Positions 8,772 through 17,179 of a DNA stretch of 64,000 bases are shown in pieces. Location of the stretch: assembly GCA_015062655.1 (NCBI GenBank), contig SUUG01000011.1:1-64000 (forward strand). Direction: 5' to 3'. Position 1 is the first letter of the stretch; the number at the start of each line of letters is the position of its first letter. A model generated the notes under the pieces. It saw only the letters and a program-made list of their open reading frames with translations, had not been told where the DNA came from and made no database searches. Origin of the DNA: Coriobacteriaceae bacterium (GTDB lineage: Bacteria > Actinomycetota > Coriobacteriia > Coriobacteriales > Coriobacteriaceae). Position numbers and translations under genes: made by a program.

Positions 8772-8833
8772 AGCGAGCGTTCGTGATTCGGCGTTTTCGG
8801 CGAGAAAAATGGGCAATTTCGAACGCTCGGCAT
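8772..8833. repeat. Palindromic element, family I, copy 7
   Basis: Left arm GCGAGCGTTCGTGATTCGGC, right side AATTTCGAACGCTCGGCAT, with the ATGGGCAATT core variant. Last copy of the array, about 90 bp past the Rrf2 gene stop. The intervening 8834-8925 is GC-rich with short GGCGTCG/CGACGCC dyads but no U-tract terminator. Confidence 0.85.
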
Positions 8834-8925
8834 CAGCGGCATCGACGGCGACGCCGTCGCGGCGGCAGCGCGGCGGCAACGGCGTCGCAACGCCGCCACC
8901 GGCGTCGGCGCTCGCCGCGGTCCGC

Positions 8926-9363
8926 TTACGCCTCGCGGTCCACCTCGAGCTTGATCTCGGGGACGCGTGAGAGATCTGCGAGCGTCACGCCCTCCACGTA
9001 GTCGTCGATGGCCGCCTCGAGCCCGGTCCAGAACCGCACCGTGGAGCAGAGGTCGGAACGGCCGCAGCCGCCCTCGATCCCCTCGCAGGCCACCGCCGAG
9101 GTGTCCCCTTCCGCGGCGCGCAGGATCTCGCCCGCCGTCATCTCCGACGCCGGGCGCGCCAGCTCGTAGCCGCCGCCCTTCCCGCGCACGCTCGTGAGGA
9201 GGCCCGCCTGCAGAAGGGGCCGCACGAGCTGCTCCAGGTACTTGAGGGAGATCCCCTCGCGCTCCGACACCGTGCGAAGCGCGATCCTCCCCTCGCGCTC
9301 ACCGAACGCGGCGATGTAGATCATGAGCCTGAGCGCGTAGCGCCCCTTGGACGACACCAGCAT
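8926..9363 (-). CDS. Rrf2-family transcriptional regulator, IscR/SufR-like
   Basis: 145-residue winged-helix regulator that probably senses Fe-S cluster status and controls the suf operon. The N-terminal helix-turn-helix and wing (RYALRLMIYIA, SVRGKGGGYELARP) are canonical. Three cysteines, C93, C100 and C106 (ACEGIEGGC, SDLCS), occupy the cluster-binding loop used by IscR; the first spacing is C-x6-C instead of C-x5-C. It lies 42 bp after sufU, so it is probably the last gene of the suf operon and autoregulated. Operator candidates lie upstream of sufC. Confidence 0.9.
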   Translation of the reverse strand: MLVSSKGRYALRLMIYIAAFGEREGRIALRTVSEREGISLKYLEQLVRPLLQAGLLTSVRGKGGGYELARPASEMTAGEILRAAEGDTSAVACEGIEGGCGRSDLCSTVRFWTGLEAAIDDYVEGVTLADLSRVPEIKLEVDREA

Positions 9364-9405
9364 GCGACCCTCCCCTCTCTCGAATCAAACCGCAGCGCGC
9401 AAAGC

Positions 9406-9837
9406 CTACGCGGCATCCTCGTCGAGGATGCCGTCGAGCGTGCGCCAGGCGAGCTCGGCGCACTTCACGCGCGCCGGCATGTGCGAGATGTCGCGCAGCT
9501 CAGCCGCCTCGTCGAGGTCCTCGAAATCATCCTCGGAGAGCTCCTCGCCGCGGATCATCGCCAAGAACAGCCCCGAGAGGCGACGGGCCTCCTCGACCGT
9601 CTCGTCGGTGACGAGCTCGGCCATGATGTCGGCCGAGGCCTGGCTGATCGCGCAGCCGTGCCCCGTGAAGCTCGCCTCCCGGATCACGCCGTCCTCGATG
9701 CGCAGCTGGAGCGTGAGCTCGTCGCCGCAGCTCGGGTTGATGCCGTCGTGCTCATGGGTGGCGCCGTCCATCTCGTACTTGTAGTCCGGATGGGCGTTGT
9801 GGTCCATGAAGGTGGTTGAGGTGTACAGGCTAGCCAT
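9406..9837 (-). CDS. sufU: SUF system sulfur-transfer/scaffold protein
   Basis: IscU-like protein that accepts sulfur from SufS; in Gram-positives it is a zinc-dependent sulfurtransferase. The 143-residue product has the three conserved cysteines in context: PSCGDELTL, GHGCAISQASAD and VKCAELAW. The track ORF starts earlier, but MASLYTSTTF at 9837 overlaps the SufS stop by eight bases and gives the usual length. Operates with sufS immediately upstream. Confidence 0.94.
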   Translation of the reverse strand: MASLYTSTTFMDHNAHPDYKYEMDGATHEHDGINPSCGDELTLQLRIEDGVIREASFTGHGCAISQASADIMAELVTDETVEEARRLSGLFLAMIRGEELSEDDFEDLDEAAELRDISHMPARVKCAELAWRTLDGILDEDAA

Positions 9838-11152
9838 TGAAGGTGCTCCAAACGCGCTTGAGACCGGCGATGAACGCATCGATGTCGTGCTTGTCGTTGT
9901 AGAAGGCCACGCTCGCGCGGCAGCAGGCGAGGTTCTCCACACCGAGCCAGGTGAGCAGCGGCTGCGCGCAGTGGTGCCCCGCCCGGATGCAGACGCCGTC
10001 CATGTCCATGATGCTCGCCACGTCGTGCGGGTGGATGCCGCGCACGTTGAAGCTGACCACGCCGTGGTGGCGGTCCCAGTAGATCGACCCGATAACGTCC
10101 ACGAAGGGCAGCTGCGTGATCTCGCCCATGAGGTGGTGGACGAGCGCCTGCTCCCGGGCCTGGATCGCCTCGTAGCCCACCTGGTTCACCAGGTAGTCGA
10201 GGGCGGCGCCCGTGGCGTAGATGCCCGCGGCGTCCTGCGTGCCGGCCTCGAACTTCTCCGGCACGGGCGCCCAGACGGCCCCCTGCTCGCTCACCGAGTC
10301 GATCATCTCGCCGCCCGTGAGCATCGGGGGCATCTGCTCCAAAAGCTCGTGCCGGCCCCACAGCACGCCGATCCCCATGGGTCCTAGCGCCTTGTGCGCC
10401 GAGAACGCGAAGAAGTCGGCTCCGATCGCCTCGACGTCCACCGGCATGTGCGGCACCGACTGCGCGCCGTCGACCACGAGGTAGCCCCCGTGCGCGTGGA
10501 CGGCGCGGCCGAGCTTCGCCACCGGCACCTCGACGCCCAGCACGTTGGAGACCTGCGTGGTCGCGACGATCTTCGTTCGCTCGCCCACCTTCGAGGCGAT
10601 CTCGTCGTCGGTGAGCTCGCCGGTCTTGGTGGGATAAAGGTACACGAGGGTCGCGCCCGCGGAGGCCGCGGCCTGCTGCCAGGGGATGAGGTTGGAGTGG
10701 TGCTCCATGATCGTGATCGCGATCTCGTCGCCGGGCTCGAGCACCGTGGGCGCGAAGGACTTCGCCACGAGGTTCAACGACTCGCTCGTGTTGCGGGTGA
10801 AGACGACGTCGAGCGCCGACGGGGCCCCGATCACCCGGGCGACCTGGGCGCGCACGCGCGCGATCGCCTCGGTGGCCTCGACGGAGAGCGAGTAGAGGCC
10901 GCGGAGCGGGTTGGCGTTCATCGTCTCGTAGAAGCGCGTCTGGGCTTCAAGCACCGCGGCGGGACGCTGCGCGGTGGCGGCGCTGTCGAGGAAGGCGATG
11001 CCGGGATTCCCCGCAAGCAGCGGGAAATCGGCCTTGTAGGGGTTCGCCTCGATGTCCACGCGCGGCCAGGAGCGCGACGCCTCGTCGCTCGCGTCGACGA
11101 CGCCGCCCGGGGCCGCGCAGGTGTCGCAGGTGACGTTCTCCGTATCGATCAT
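9830..11152 (-). CDS. sufS: Cysteine desulfurase, SufS type
   Basis: PLP enzyme releasing sulfane sulfur from cysteine for Fe-S assembly. ITIMEHHSNLIPW and VVDGAQSVPHMPVDV are PLP-pocket segments, FSAHKALGPMG holds the Schiff-base lysine, and CIRAGHHCAQP holds the catalytic cysteine in the RxGHHCA motif of group II desulfurases. The start at 11152 (MIDTENV) overlaps the SufD stop (ATGA) and has the RBS AAGGAGGAG. The 440 residues include a short cysteine-containing N-terminal extension (CDTCAAPGG) not usual for the family. Confidence 0.95.
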   Translation of the reverse strand: MIDTENVTCDTCAAPGGVVDASDEASRSWPRVDIEANPYKADFPLLAGNPGIAFLDSAATAQRPAAVLEAQTRFYETMNANPLRGLYSLSVEATEAIARVRAQVARVIGAPSALDVVFTRNTSESLNLVAKSFAPTVLEPGDEIAITIMEHHSNLIPWQQAAASAGATLVYLYPTKTGELTDDEIASKVGERTKIVATTQVSNVLGVEVPVAKLGRAVHAHGGYLVVDGAQSVPHMPVDVEAIGADFFAFSAHKALGPMGIGVLWGRHELLEQMPPMLTGGEMIDSVSEQGAVWAPVPEKFEAGTQDAAGIYATGAALDYLVNQVGYEAIQAREQALVHHLMGEITQLPFVDVIGSIYWDRHHGVVSFNVRGIHPHDVASIMDMDGVCIRAGHHCAQPLLTWLGVENLACCRASVAFYNDKHDIDAFIAGLKRVWSTFNG

Positions 11153-12468
11153 GCGATCTCCTCCTTGAAGTGGGGAACCACAGCCTCGCCGAGACGGACG
11201 ACGCTGGCGCGGGTGGCCTCGTCGGGCGCCGAGAGCGCCGCGTCCTCGAGCTTGGCCGCGATGAAGAGGTCCTCGGCGGCCTCCTTCGAGAGCCCGCGGC
11301 AACCCAGGTAGAACAGCTGCTCGGGACGGACGTGCCCGATCGTGGCGCCGTGGTTGCCCGCGACGTCGTCCTCATCGCACAAGATCACCGGCACGGTCTT
11401 GTTCGTCACGCCCTCATCGGCGAGCAGCACGGTCTCCCGCTCGGCGCCCTCGGCCCCGTGGGCCCCGTGCATGAGGTCGATGGTGCCGCGAAGCACCTTC
11501 TTGCTGCTGCCCGCGAGCACGCCGTTCGCATCCATGTTGGAGACGGTCCGCCGGCCGAAGTGGCGGATCTCGTAGTTGAAGTCGCGCTCCTGATCACGGG
11601 CGCCGAGATAGCTCGTGGCGATGTCGATCCGCGCGCCGTCCCCGCGCAGGTCGGCGGCCAGGCCGGTGTAGGCGGCGCCGGCGCCGAGCACCGTGTGCGA
11701 GACCTCCACGCGGGCCCCCTCATCGAGGAAGAGCCCCGTGTCGTCGAGCGCGACGAAGGCGTCGTCGGCGGTCTGCACCGTCGTGACGGCCACGCGGGAC
11801 TCCTGCCCCGCGAAGACGCGCAGCGCCGCGCCGACGAGGCCGGGGGCCGCGCCGCCAGCAGCGCCGTCCGCAGCGCCGTCAGCCTCGCCGTCGAGGGCGA
11901 GCACGAGGCTGAGCGAGGACCCGCGGCGGGCGATCACGTCAACGCTCGCGGCCGCAGCCGCGCCCGGCGCGCCCGAGACGCGGACGGTCACCGTCGCGCG
12001 GGCGCCGCTCGGCACGTCGACGACCGTAGCCTTCCTGCCGAGGCGCCGCAGATAGGCCCAGGCCTCGGCGCCCATGCCGGATGCGAAGGCCTCGGGAACC
12101 GAGAGCTCCTCCTCCACGCGGAGGGCGCCGTGCTGGTAGAGCGAGAGCGCCGGGACGTCCATCTCGTCGAGGAGCCCGGCCGCCACGGCCGCCTGCTGGG
12201 CGGCGTCGCCGGGCGCGCTCGCGCGGGCACGGGAGGCGAAGCGCTTGCCCGCGGCCACGAGCGCGTCGTCGAAGGCGTCGGCGTTCGCCGAGAGCACGTC
12301 GGCGGACCCGTCGGCCACCTCCACGGACACGCGCGCCGGCGCGGGCTCGAGCCCGGCGGGGACCTCGACCTTTGCGCTGTTCATCTTGAGCCAGCTCCAA
12401 GTGGGCGCCGGCATCGCATTCACCCCGGATAGCACCGTCGGGGTGGTCTTCTCAACGGATCGGGCCAT
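11149..12468 (-). CDS. sufD: Fe-S cluster assembly protein SufD
   Basis: Beta-helix partner of SufB in the SufBC2D scaffold. The C-terminal half is recognisable: YEIRHFGRRTVSNMDANG, KVLRGTIDLMHGA, NKTVPVILCDEDDVAGNHGA, and GHVRPEQLFYLGCRGL. The N-terminal part is Ala-rich and poorly conserved, as usual. The start codon shares one base with the SufB stop; an internal Met (MPAPTWSW) is an alternative start closer to the family's usual N-terminus. Confidence 0.93.
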   Translation of the reverse strand: MARSVEKTTPTVLSGVNAMPAPTWSWLKMNSAKVEVPAGLEPAPARVSVEVADGSADVLSANADAFDDALVAAGKRFASRARASAPGDAAQQAAVAAGLLDEMDVPALSLYQHGALRVEEELSVPEAFASGMGAEAWAYLRRLGRKATVVDVPSGARATVTVRVSGAPGAAAAASVDVIARRGSSLSLVLALDGEADGAADGAAGGAAPGLVGAALRVFAGQESRVAVTTVQTADDAFVALDDTGLFLDEGARVEVSHTVLGAGAAYTGLAADLRGDGARIDIATSYLGARDQERDFNYEIRHFGRRTVSNMDANGVLAGSSKKVLRGTIDLMHGAHGAEGAERETVLLADEGVTNKTVPVILCDEDDVAGNHGATIGHVRPEQLFYLGCRGLSKEAAEDLFIAAKLEDAALSAPDEATRASVVRLGEAVVPHFKEEIA

Positions 12469-13880
12469 CAGCCAATCGCCCCTTCCATCTCAAGCTTGAT
12501 CAGGTTGTTCATCTCGACGGCGTACTCGAGCGGGAGCTCCTTGGAGACCGGGCTCGCGAACCCGTTCACGATCATGGTGCGCGCCTCCTCCTCGGAGATG
12601 CCGCGGCTCATGAGGTAGAAGATCTTGTCGTCGCCGATGCGGCCGATCGTGGCCTCGTGGCCGATGTCCACGTTCTTGGCGCGGATGTCCATCGCGGGGA
12701 TGGTGTCGGAGCGCGACTGGTCATCGAGCATGAGCGAGGCGCAGGACACGGTCGCCGCCGAACCCGTCGCCTCGGGCGTGGCGACGATCGAGCTGCGGAA
12801 GGTCTGCACGCCGCCGCCCTTCGAGATGCCCTTCGTCTCCACGGTCGCCCGGGTCTCGGGGGCCGCGAGCACCACCTTGCAGCCGGTGTCGAGGTTCTGC
12901 CCGGCGCCGGCGAAGGTGATGCCCGTGAACGAGCTCTTGGCGCGGCGGCCGGCGAGGATGCTCATGGGGTAGAGGTAGCCCACATGACTTCCGAAGGAGC
13001 CGGAGATCCACTCGATCTCGCCGCCCTCCTCGACGCGCGAGCGCTTCGTGTTGAGGTTGTACATGTTCTTCGACCAGTTCTCGATCGTGGAGTAGCGCAG
13101 GTGCGCGCGCTTGCCCACGAAGAGCTCGACGGCGCCGGCGTGCAGGTTCGCCACGTTGTACTTCGGCGCCGAGCAGCCCTCGATGAAGTGGAGGTCCGCG
13201 TCGTCCTCGACGACGATGAGCGTGTGCTCGAACTGGCCCGCGCCCTTGGCGTTCAGGCGGAAGTAGCTCTGCAGCGGGAAATCGAGCTTGGTGCCGGCCG
13301 GCACGTAGACGAACGAGCCGCCACTCCAGACCGCGCCGTGCAGCGCCGCGAACTTGTGGTCGGTGGGCGGGATCAGCGTCATGAACTTCTCGCGGATGAT
13401 CGCCTCCCACTTCGGCTCGTGGAGCGCCTCCTCGATGCCGGAGTAGACGATGCCCATCTTGGCGGCCGTGTCCTGGATGTTGTGGTACACGAGCTCGGAG
13501 TCGTACTGGGCGCCGACGCCGGCGAGGTAGCTGCGCTCCGCCTCGGGGATGCCCAGGCGCTCGAAGGTGTTCTTGATGTCGTCGGGCACGGAGTCCCAGT
13601 CGGAGCGCTGGTCGGTGTTGGGTTTCACGTAGGTGACGATGTTGTCCATGTCGAGGCCCGAGATGTCGGGTCCCCAGGTGGGGCCCGCCTTCTTCTGGTA
13701 GATCTCGAGCGACTTCAGGCGCAGGTCGAGCATCCAGGAGGGCTCGTCCTTGCGCTCGGAGATCTCGCGCACGATCTCAGTGGTGAGGCCCGCGTCGAGG
13801 CGCTCGAAATCGTCCTCGCCATAGGTGAAATCGTAGAGGCTGCGATCGATGTCCGCGACCTCGGTCCGCTTCTTCGCCAT
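12468..13880 (-). CDS. sufB: Fe-S cluster assembly protein SufB
   Basis: Core subunit of the SufBCD scaffold, 470 residues. Typical segments are KAGPTWGPDISGLDMDNI, WSGGSFVYVPAGTKLDFPLQ, HFIEGCSAP (conserved Cys) and NVDIGHEATIGRIGDDKIFY. It lies between sufC (2 nt away) and sufD. Full length compared with homologues. Confidence 0.97.
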   Translation of the reverse strand: MAKKRTEVADIDRSLYDFTYGEDDFERLDAGLTTEIVREISERKDEPSWMLDLRLKSLEIYQKKAGPTWGPDISGLDMDNIVTYVKPNTDQRSDWDSVPDDIKNTFERLGIPEAERSYLAGVGAQYDSELVYHNIQDTAAKMGIVYSGIEEALHEPKWEAIIREKFMTLIPPTDHKFAALHGAVWSGGSFVYVPAGTKLDFPLQSYFRLNAKGAGQFEHTLIVVEDDADLHFIEGCSAPKYNVANLHAGAVELFVGKRAHLRYSTIENWSKNMYNLNTKRSRVEEGGEIEWISGSFGSHVGYLYPMSILAGRRAKSSFTGITFAGAGQNLDTGCKVVLAAPETRATVETKGISKGGGVQTFRSSIVATPEATGSAATVSCASLMLDDQSRSDTIPAMDIRAKNVDIGHEATIGRIGDDKIFYLMSRGISEEEARTMIVNGFASPVSKELPLEYAVEMNNLIKLEMEGAIG

Positions 13881-13882
13881 CG

Positions 13883-14662
13883 CTACGCCTCCGCCTTGGC
13901 CGAGGACGCCTCGCGCTCGAAGGACTCGAAGCCGTGCTCGTCGATCCAGGGGATGAGGTCGGCGTCGCCCTCGCGGACGATGCGGCCGCCCACCATCACG
14001 TGGACGCGGTCGACGTCGAGGTGCTCGAGGATGCGCGTGTTGTGCGTGATGATCAGCAGCGAGCCGTCGGTGGAGCGGCGGTAGGCGTCCATGCCGCGGG
14101 AGACCACCGAGAGGGCGTCCACGTCGAGGCCGGAGTCGGTCTCATCGAGGATGGCGAGCTTCGGCTGGAGGAGCAGGAGCTGGAGCATCTCCACCTTCTT
14201 CTTCTCGCCGCCCGAGAAGCCCACGCCGAGCTCGCGGTTGAGGTAGGAGACGTCCATGTCGAGCTCGGCGGCGAGCTCCTTCACGCGCCGGCGGAACTCC
14301 TTGCCCTTCATCTCAAGGCCGGGGCGGCCGGCGATGCTCGCGCGCAGGAAGCTCGACAGGGGCACGCCGGGGATCTCGACCGGCGCTTGGAAGGAGAGGA
14401 ACAGCCCGGCGCGGCTGCGCTTGTCGCAGGAGAGCCCGGAGATGTCCTCGCCGTCGAAGGTGATGGTGCCGTCGTTCAGGGTGTAGACCGGGTCGCCCAT
14501 GATGACGTGGCCCATCGTGGACTTGCCGGCGCCGTTGGGACCCATGAGAACATGGGTCTCGCCGGCGGCGACGGTAAGGTCGATCCCGTGGAGGATGGTC
14601 TTCTCATCCACGGATGCTGTCACGCCCGCAAGGCTGAGCAGCGCAGGTGCTTGAGCGGTCAT
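13883..14662 (-). CDS. sufC: Fe-S cluster assembly ATPase SufC
   Basis: ABC-type ATPase driving conformational change in SufBC2D. Walker A is GPNGAGKST (residues 41-49), the signature region is GFSGGEKKKVEML, Walker B is LAILDETDSGLDVDAL, and the H-loop is IITHN. The ATG at 14662 (MTAQAPALL) has an AGAGGG RBS, and the upstream extension in the track is not conserved. First gene of the suf operon. Confidence 0.96.
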   Translation of the reverse strand: MTAQAPALLSLAGVTASVDEKTILHGIDLTVAAGETHVLMGPNGAGKSTMGHVIMGDPVYTLNDGTITFDGEDISGLSCDKRSRAGLFLSFQAPVEIPGVPLSSFLRASIAGRPGLEMKGKEFRRRVKELAAELDMDVSYLNRELGVGFSGGEKKKVEMLQLLLLQPKLAILDETDSGLDVDALSVVSRGMDAYRRSTDGSLLIITHNTRILEHLDVDRVHVMVGGRIVREGDADLIPWIDEHGFESFEREASSAKAEA

Positions 14663-14749
14663 TGGGTCCCTCTTTCCCCTCTTCCCGAAGCGCGCCCGCA
14701 AGCGGCGGCCGCGCGGCCGGGTGAAATTCCTAGTGAATTCATCGGAATA

Positions 14750-14777
14750 ACAATACCCGTGCGAGGCCCCCGGTCAA
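14750..14777 (-). promoter_or_regulatory. Probable sigma70-type promoter of the suf operon
   Basis: On the minus strand TTGACC (14772-14777) and TATTGT (14750-14755) are separated by 16 bp, giving a leader of about 80 nt before sufC. Just downstream lies the 8-bp palindrome TGAATTCA, a possible second operator. Confidence 0.6.
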
Positions 14778-14795
14778 CCCGGCAAGGGCTTAAAT

Positions 14796-14813
14796 CCGAG
14801 TAATCTACTCAGG
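14796..14813. promoter_or_regulatory. Candidate Rrf2 operator upstream of suf promoter
   Basis: Dyad CCGAGTAATCTACTCAGG (arms CGAGTA/TACTC) lies about 18 bp upstream of the -35 element. Its A/T centre and GAGTA arms resemble IscR-like half-sites. Linking it to the operon's own Rrf2 regulator is an inference. Confidence 0.5.
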
Positions 14814-15027
14814 TTTGAGGGATAGGCGGACGATGGGGCGGGCGGCGCGTTGCGACGGGCGGGGCGGGACGGCGTGGGCTGGGATTGCAGCGACGCGGAG
14901 CGGTGCACAACCGGGTGGAGCACGGACGGGATCGCTGTCGTGCGAGGCAGGATCGGAGTCGGCGAGGGACGGCGTGCGGATGGGTGCAAACGGCGCGGGG
15001 CAGGGTCGCAAGCGACGGGAGAGGGAA
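14814..15027. other. Intergenic, no gene seen
   Basis: GC-rich stretch between the suf promoter region and the large palindrome. The ORFs in the track here are short, arginine/proline-rich frame shadows without RBS or family match. Confidence 0.6.
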
Positions 15028-15028
15028 A

Positions 15029-15204
15029 CAGGGGGTCGGTTTGCCACAAGTCCCCGCTGTGAACGTTCGCAGCGGGGACTTGTGGCAAATCATCAGATCA
15101 CCCGGACGAAAAGACCAGGTCGTGAGCGCTCGCACCTCCTGCCGTCACCCGCATCTCGCTCAAAACCCGTTCACAGCGGGGACTTCTGTCAAACCGACCC
15201 CCTG
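15029..15204. repeat. Large nested palindrome, family III
   Basis: The outer arms are about 37 nt (CAGGGGGTCGGTTTG... and ...CAAACCGACCCCCTG) with only a few mismatches. Inside the left half is a second hairpin: TTTGCCACAAGTCCCCGCTG against CAGCGGGGACTTGTGGCAAA. The motif GCGGGGACTT occurs three times, once inverted. The right arm overlaps the 3' end of the MerR/TipAS remnant. Confidence 0.92.
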
Positions 15205-15572
15205 ACGCCCGCTCGCGACACGACCTCTCGCGGCGGGGAGGGGTCGCGCCACGGCCCCACGCGGTCGTCGTAATAGGCGCGGCAGTGCGCGTCAGCCGCG
15301 TACATCCGCGCCATGTCCACGTGGGTCTCCGGCGTGTAGGCACCTTGCCTCCAATACCGGCTCACCCAGGCCCCATGGAGGTCGGAGAGCTCGGCGGCGC
15401 CGCAGCTCCGATAGCCGCTCCGGTCCCGCGGGGCGCTCAGCAGGCCGACCTCGTCCCCGCGATGAAGCGTCCGGATGGTCACGCCCGTGAGGTCCGACAC
15501 CTCCCCCACCGAGCGCCGGCGCGCTCGCGCCTCCCTGTCTCCAGCCCCCAACGGGCCTCCCTTCCGCCGCAC
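15189..15572 (-). pseudogene. MerR/TipAS-type regulator with internal deletion
   Basis: Residues 20-70 show a MerR DNA-binding domain (SVGEVSDLTGVTIRTLH, EVGLLSAPRDRSGYR), although the usual HHYD is altered to HRGD. It joins directly to the end of a TipAS drug-binding domain (YTPETHVDMARMYAADAHCR). The whole dimerisation helix and most of TipAS are missing (127 residues against about 250). The reading frame stays open, so the deletion was in frame. The stop lies inside the right arm of the family III palindrome. Confidence 0.75.
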
Positions 15573-15694
15573 CCACCCCGCAAGACTCAGGCCTCACGCG
15601 GCGTGAGGGTCAAGCCATGAGAGAGCAGGGGCCGATGGAGCCCACGGACTCCACCGGCCCTCCACAACCTGCCTCGGGACGAACAAATCAGGGG

Positions 15695-15922
15695 TCAAAG
15701 TGCGCTGAGTGCCAGCAGCAGCGCCCCGAGCAGCCCCGGTGCGAGCTGCTTCAGCGCGGAGGGGCGCTTGTCCGGCGAGGTCAGGAAGAGGAAGCGGTGC
15801 GCCACAGGGCCCGTCCAGCCGAGCATCTCGACCCCGGCGATGAACACGTGGAGCGCGGCCGCGAGCGCAACGAGCACCATGCCCGCGACCCGGAACACCG
15901 CTCGACCAACAAGGATATCCAT
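15695..15922 (-). pseudogene. DUF1304-like membrane protein, internally deleted
   Basis: The N-terminal part VLVALAAALHVFIAGVEMLG matches the first segment of DUF1304 membrane proteins (about 120 residues). After FLFLTSP it jumps to what looks like the last helix (LAPGLLGALLLALSAL), leaving 75 residues. The ATG at 15922 has the RBS AGGTGAGG and sits 8 nt after the nitroreductase stop. It could still be a small expressed membrane protein. Like the neighbouring MerR remnant it has lost its middle without losing frame. Confidence 0.6.
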
Positions 15923-15930
15923 CGCAATCC

Positions 15931-16647
15931 TCACCTTTCCGTCCACACGAACGGCAGCACGTCCGCCGGGAGCCCCGCCTCAACACGGGCCGCGATCTCA
16001 ACATGGAGCCTGACGATACCCTCGTCGACCGCGGAATACGGGCCGAGCTTGCGCTTGAAGCGCACCGTCGGCAGCGCGCCCGCAGACACCGGGTCGCGGT
16101 ACTCGAGGTGAAACCGCTGTTGATTCATGGACGTGGGGGCGAGAAGCGCCGCCTCGACGGCACGATCGAACCAGGCAGGCGTGCCGCTCCCCGCGTTGCT
16201 CACCTGCGCCACGGTCTTGGAGCGCCGCTCCGCGCCCGCGGTCTTGCCATGGCCCAGCGCGACGAGCATCACCAGGCGCTCCTGCGCCGGGAGCGTCGAG
16301 CGCACCAGGCGGCGGCGGGCGGTCATGGCGACCCAGCAGCTGTTGAGCCCCAGGCGCTGCGCCTCGAGCACGAGCCGCTCGCCGAAGTAACCGGCGGCGC
16401 GCTCGAGGCCCGGGCGCTTCCTGCCCGAGAGCACCAGGTAGTTCTCAACGCCCGAGAACTTCCCGTAATGGGCCAGCCCTCCCGAGAAGGCCCGCGGCTC
16501 ATCCCACCGGAAGGACAGGCTGACGCCTCCCGCCTGCGAGAGCTCCTGCGCGAGCGCTTCGAGCTGGAGCCGCACCGCCCCTCCCACGGATTGGTCGGTA
16601 TAGGACCGCACCGAATGACGGCGGGCGATCGCCTCGTTCAGCTTCAT
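15931..16647 (-). CDS. Nitroreductase-family protein (TM1586-like)
   Basis: 238-residue FMN-dependent nitroreductase-like protein. The N-terminus MKLNEAIARRHSVRSYTDQSV carries the R-S-R/Y motif that contacts FMN, LLAPTSMNQQRFHLEY is the second FMN-contact segment, and LGLNSCWVAM fits the central helix. It matches the putative TM nitroreductase subfamily in length and domain order. It lies 10 nt downstream of an HxlR regulator, a common arrangement for redox-stress oxidoreductases. Substrate unknown. Confidence 0.82.
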   Translation of the reverse strand: MKLNEAIARRHSVRSYTDQSVGGAVRLQLEALAQELSQAGGVSLSFRWDEPRAFSGGLAHYGKFSGVENYLVLSGRKRPGLERAAGYFGERLVLEAQRLGLNSCWVAMTARRRLVRSTLPAQERLVMLVALGHGKTAGAERRSKTVAQVSNAGSGTPAWFDRAVEAALLAPTSMNQQRFHLEYRDPVSAGALPTVRFKRKLGPYSAVDEGIVRLHVEIAARVEAGLPADVLPFVWTER

Positions 16648-16657
16648 GACGCCTCCC

Positions 16658-17044
16658 CTACCGAGCCGTCGCAGCCGCAGGGGTCGACAGGTCGCTGGCG
16701 CGTTGCTGCTTCAGATAGGCGATGTACTTGTTGCCCCAGGTCTCCACCTGATCGAGCACGGGACGAAACTCGCTGCCGATCTGTGTCAGCTCGTACTCCA
16801 CGCGGGGCGGGATCTCCGGGAACACCGTGCGCTTGACCAGGCCGTACTCCTCCAAGCGCTTCAGATGCGTGGTGAGCGTGGCCTGGGTGACGTCGATCTC
16901 GCGCTGGATGCGGTTGAACCGCTTGGGGCCGTCGGCGAGCACGTGCAGGATCAAGATCGCCCATTTCCCGCTGATGAGCTGCTGGGCCGTCACGAAGGGG
17001 CACATCCCGAACTCGCCCGCCGCGTCGCAGGTCTCTTTTTTCAT
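16658..17044 (-). CDS. HxlR-family transcriptional regulator
   Basis: Winged-helix regulator of the MarR/HxlR group. MCPFVTAQQLISGKWAILIL, FNRIQREIDVTQATLTTHLK and YELTQIGSEFRPVLDQV are diagnostic. Cys6 and Cys15 (MKKETC, MCPF) are in the position used for thiol redox sensing by related regulators. The track begins at an upstream TTG; the ATG at 17044 with TTGGAGTG is preferred. Divergent from a dioxygenase and upstream of a nitroreductase, so it probably controls both through the AT-rich 17045-17179 region. Confidence 0.9.
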   Translation of the reverse strand: MKKETCDAAGEFGMCPFVTAQQLISGKWAILILHVLADGPKRFNRIQREIDVTQATLTTHLKRLEEYGLVKRTVFPEIPPRVEYELTQIGSEFRPVLDQVETWGNKYIAYLKQQRASDLSTPAAATAR

Positions 17045-17179
17045 GGTGGACACTCCAATACTCAAGTGAAATAGACTGGCTTAAGAAGAATATCCTACTG
17101 GTGGTTTTATTTGGCAACTCATAATATCGATTCAGTTCAAAATAATAAAGCTCCTCGATTTTTCAAGGATTGTACGAAT

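Noticed and set aside
8040-8833. CRISPR array
   Set aside because: Repeats are palindromes in both variants and orientations with irregular spacing, not identical direct repeats with unique spacers; no cas genes.
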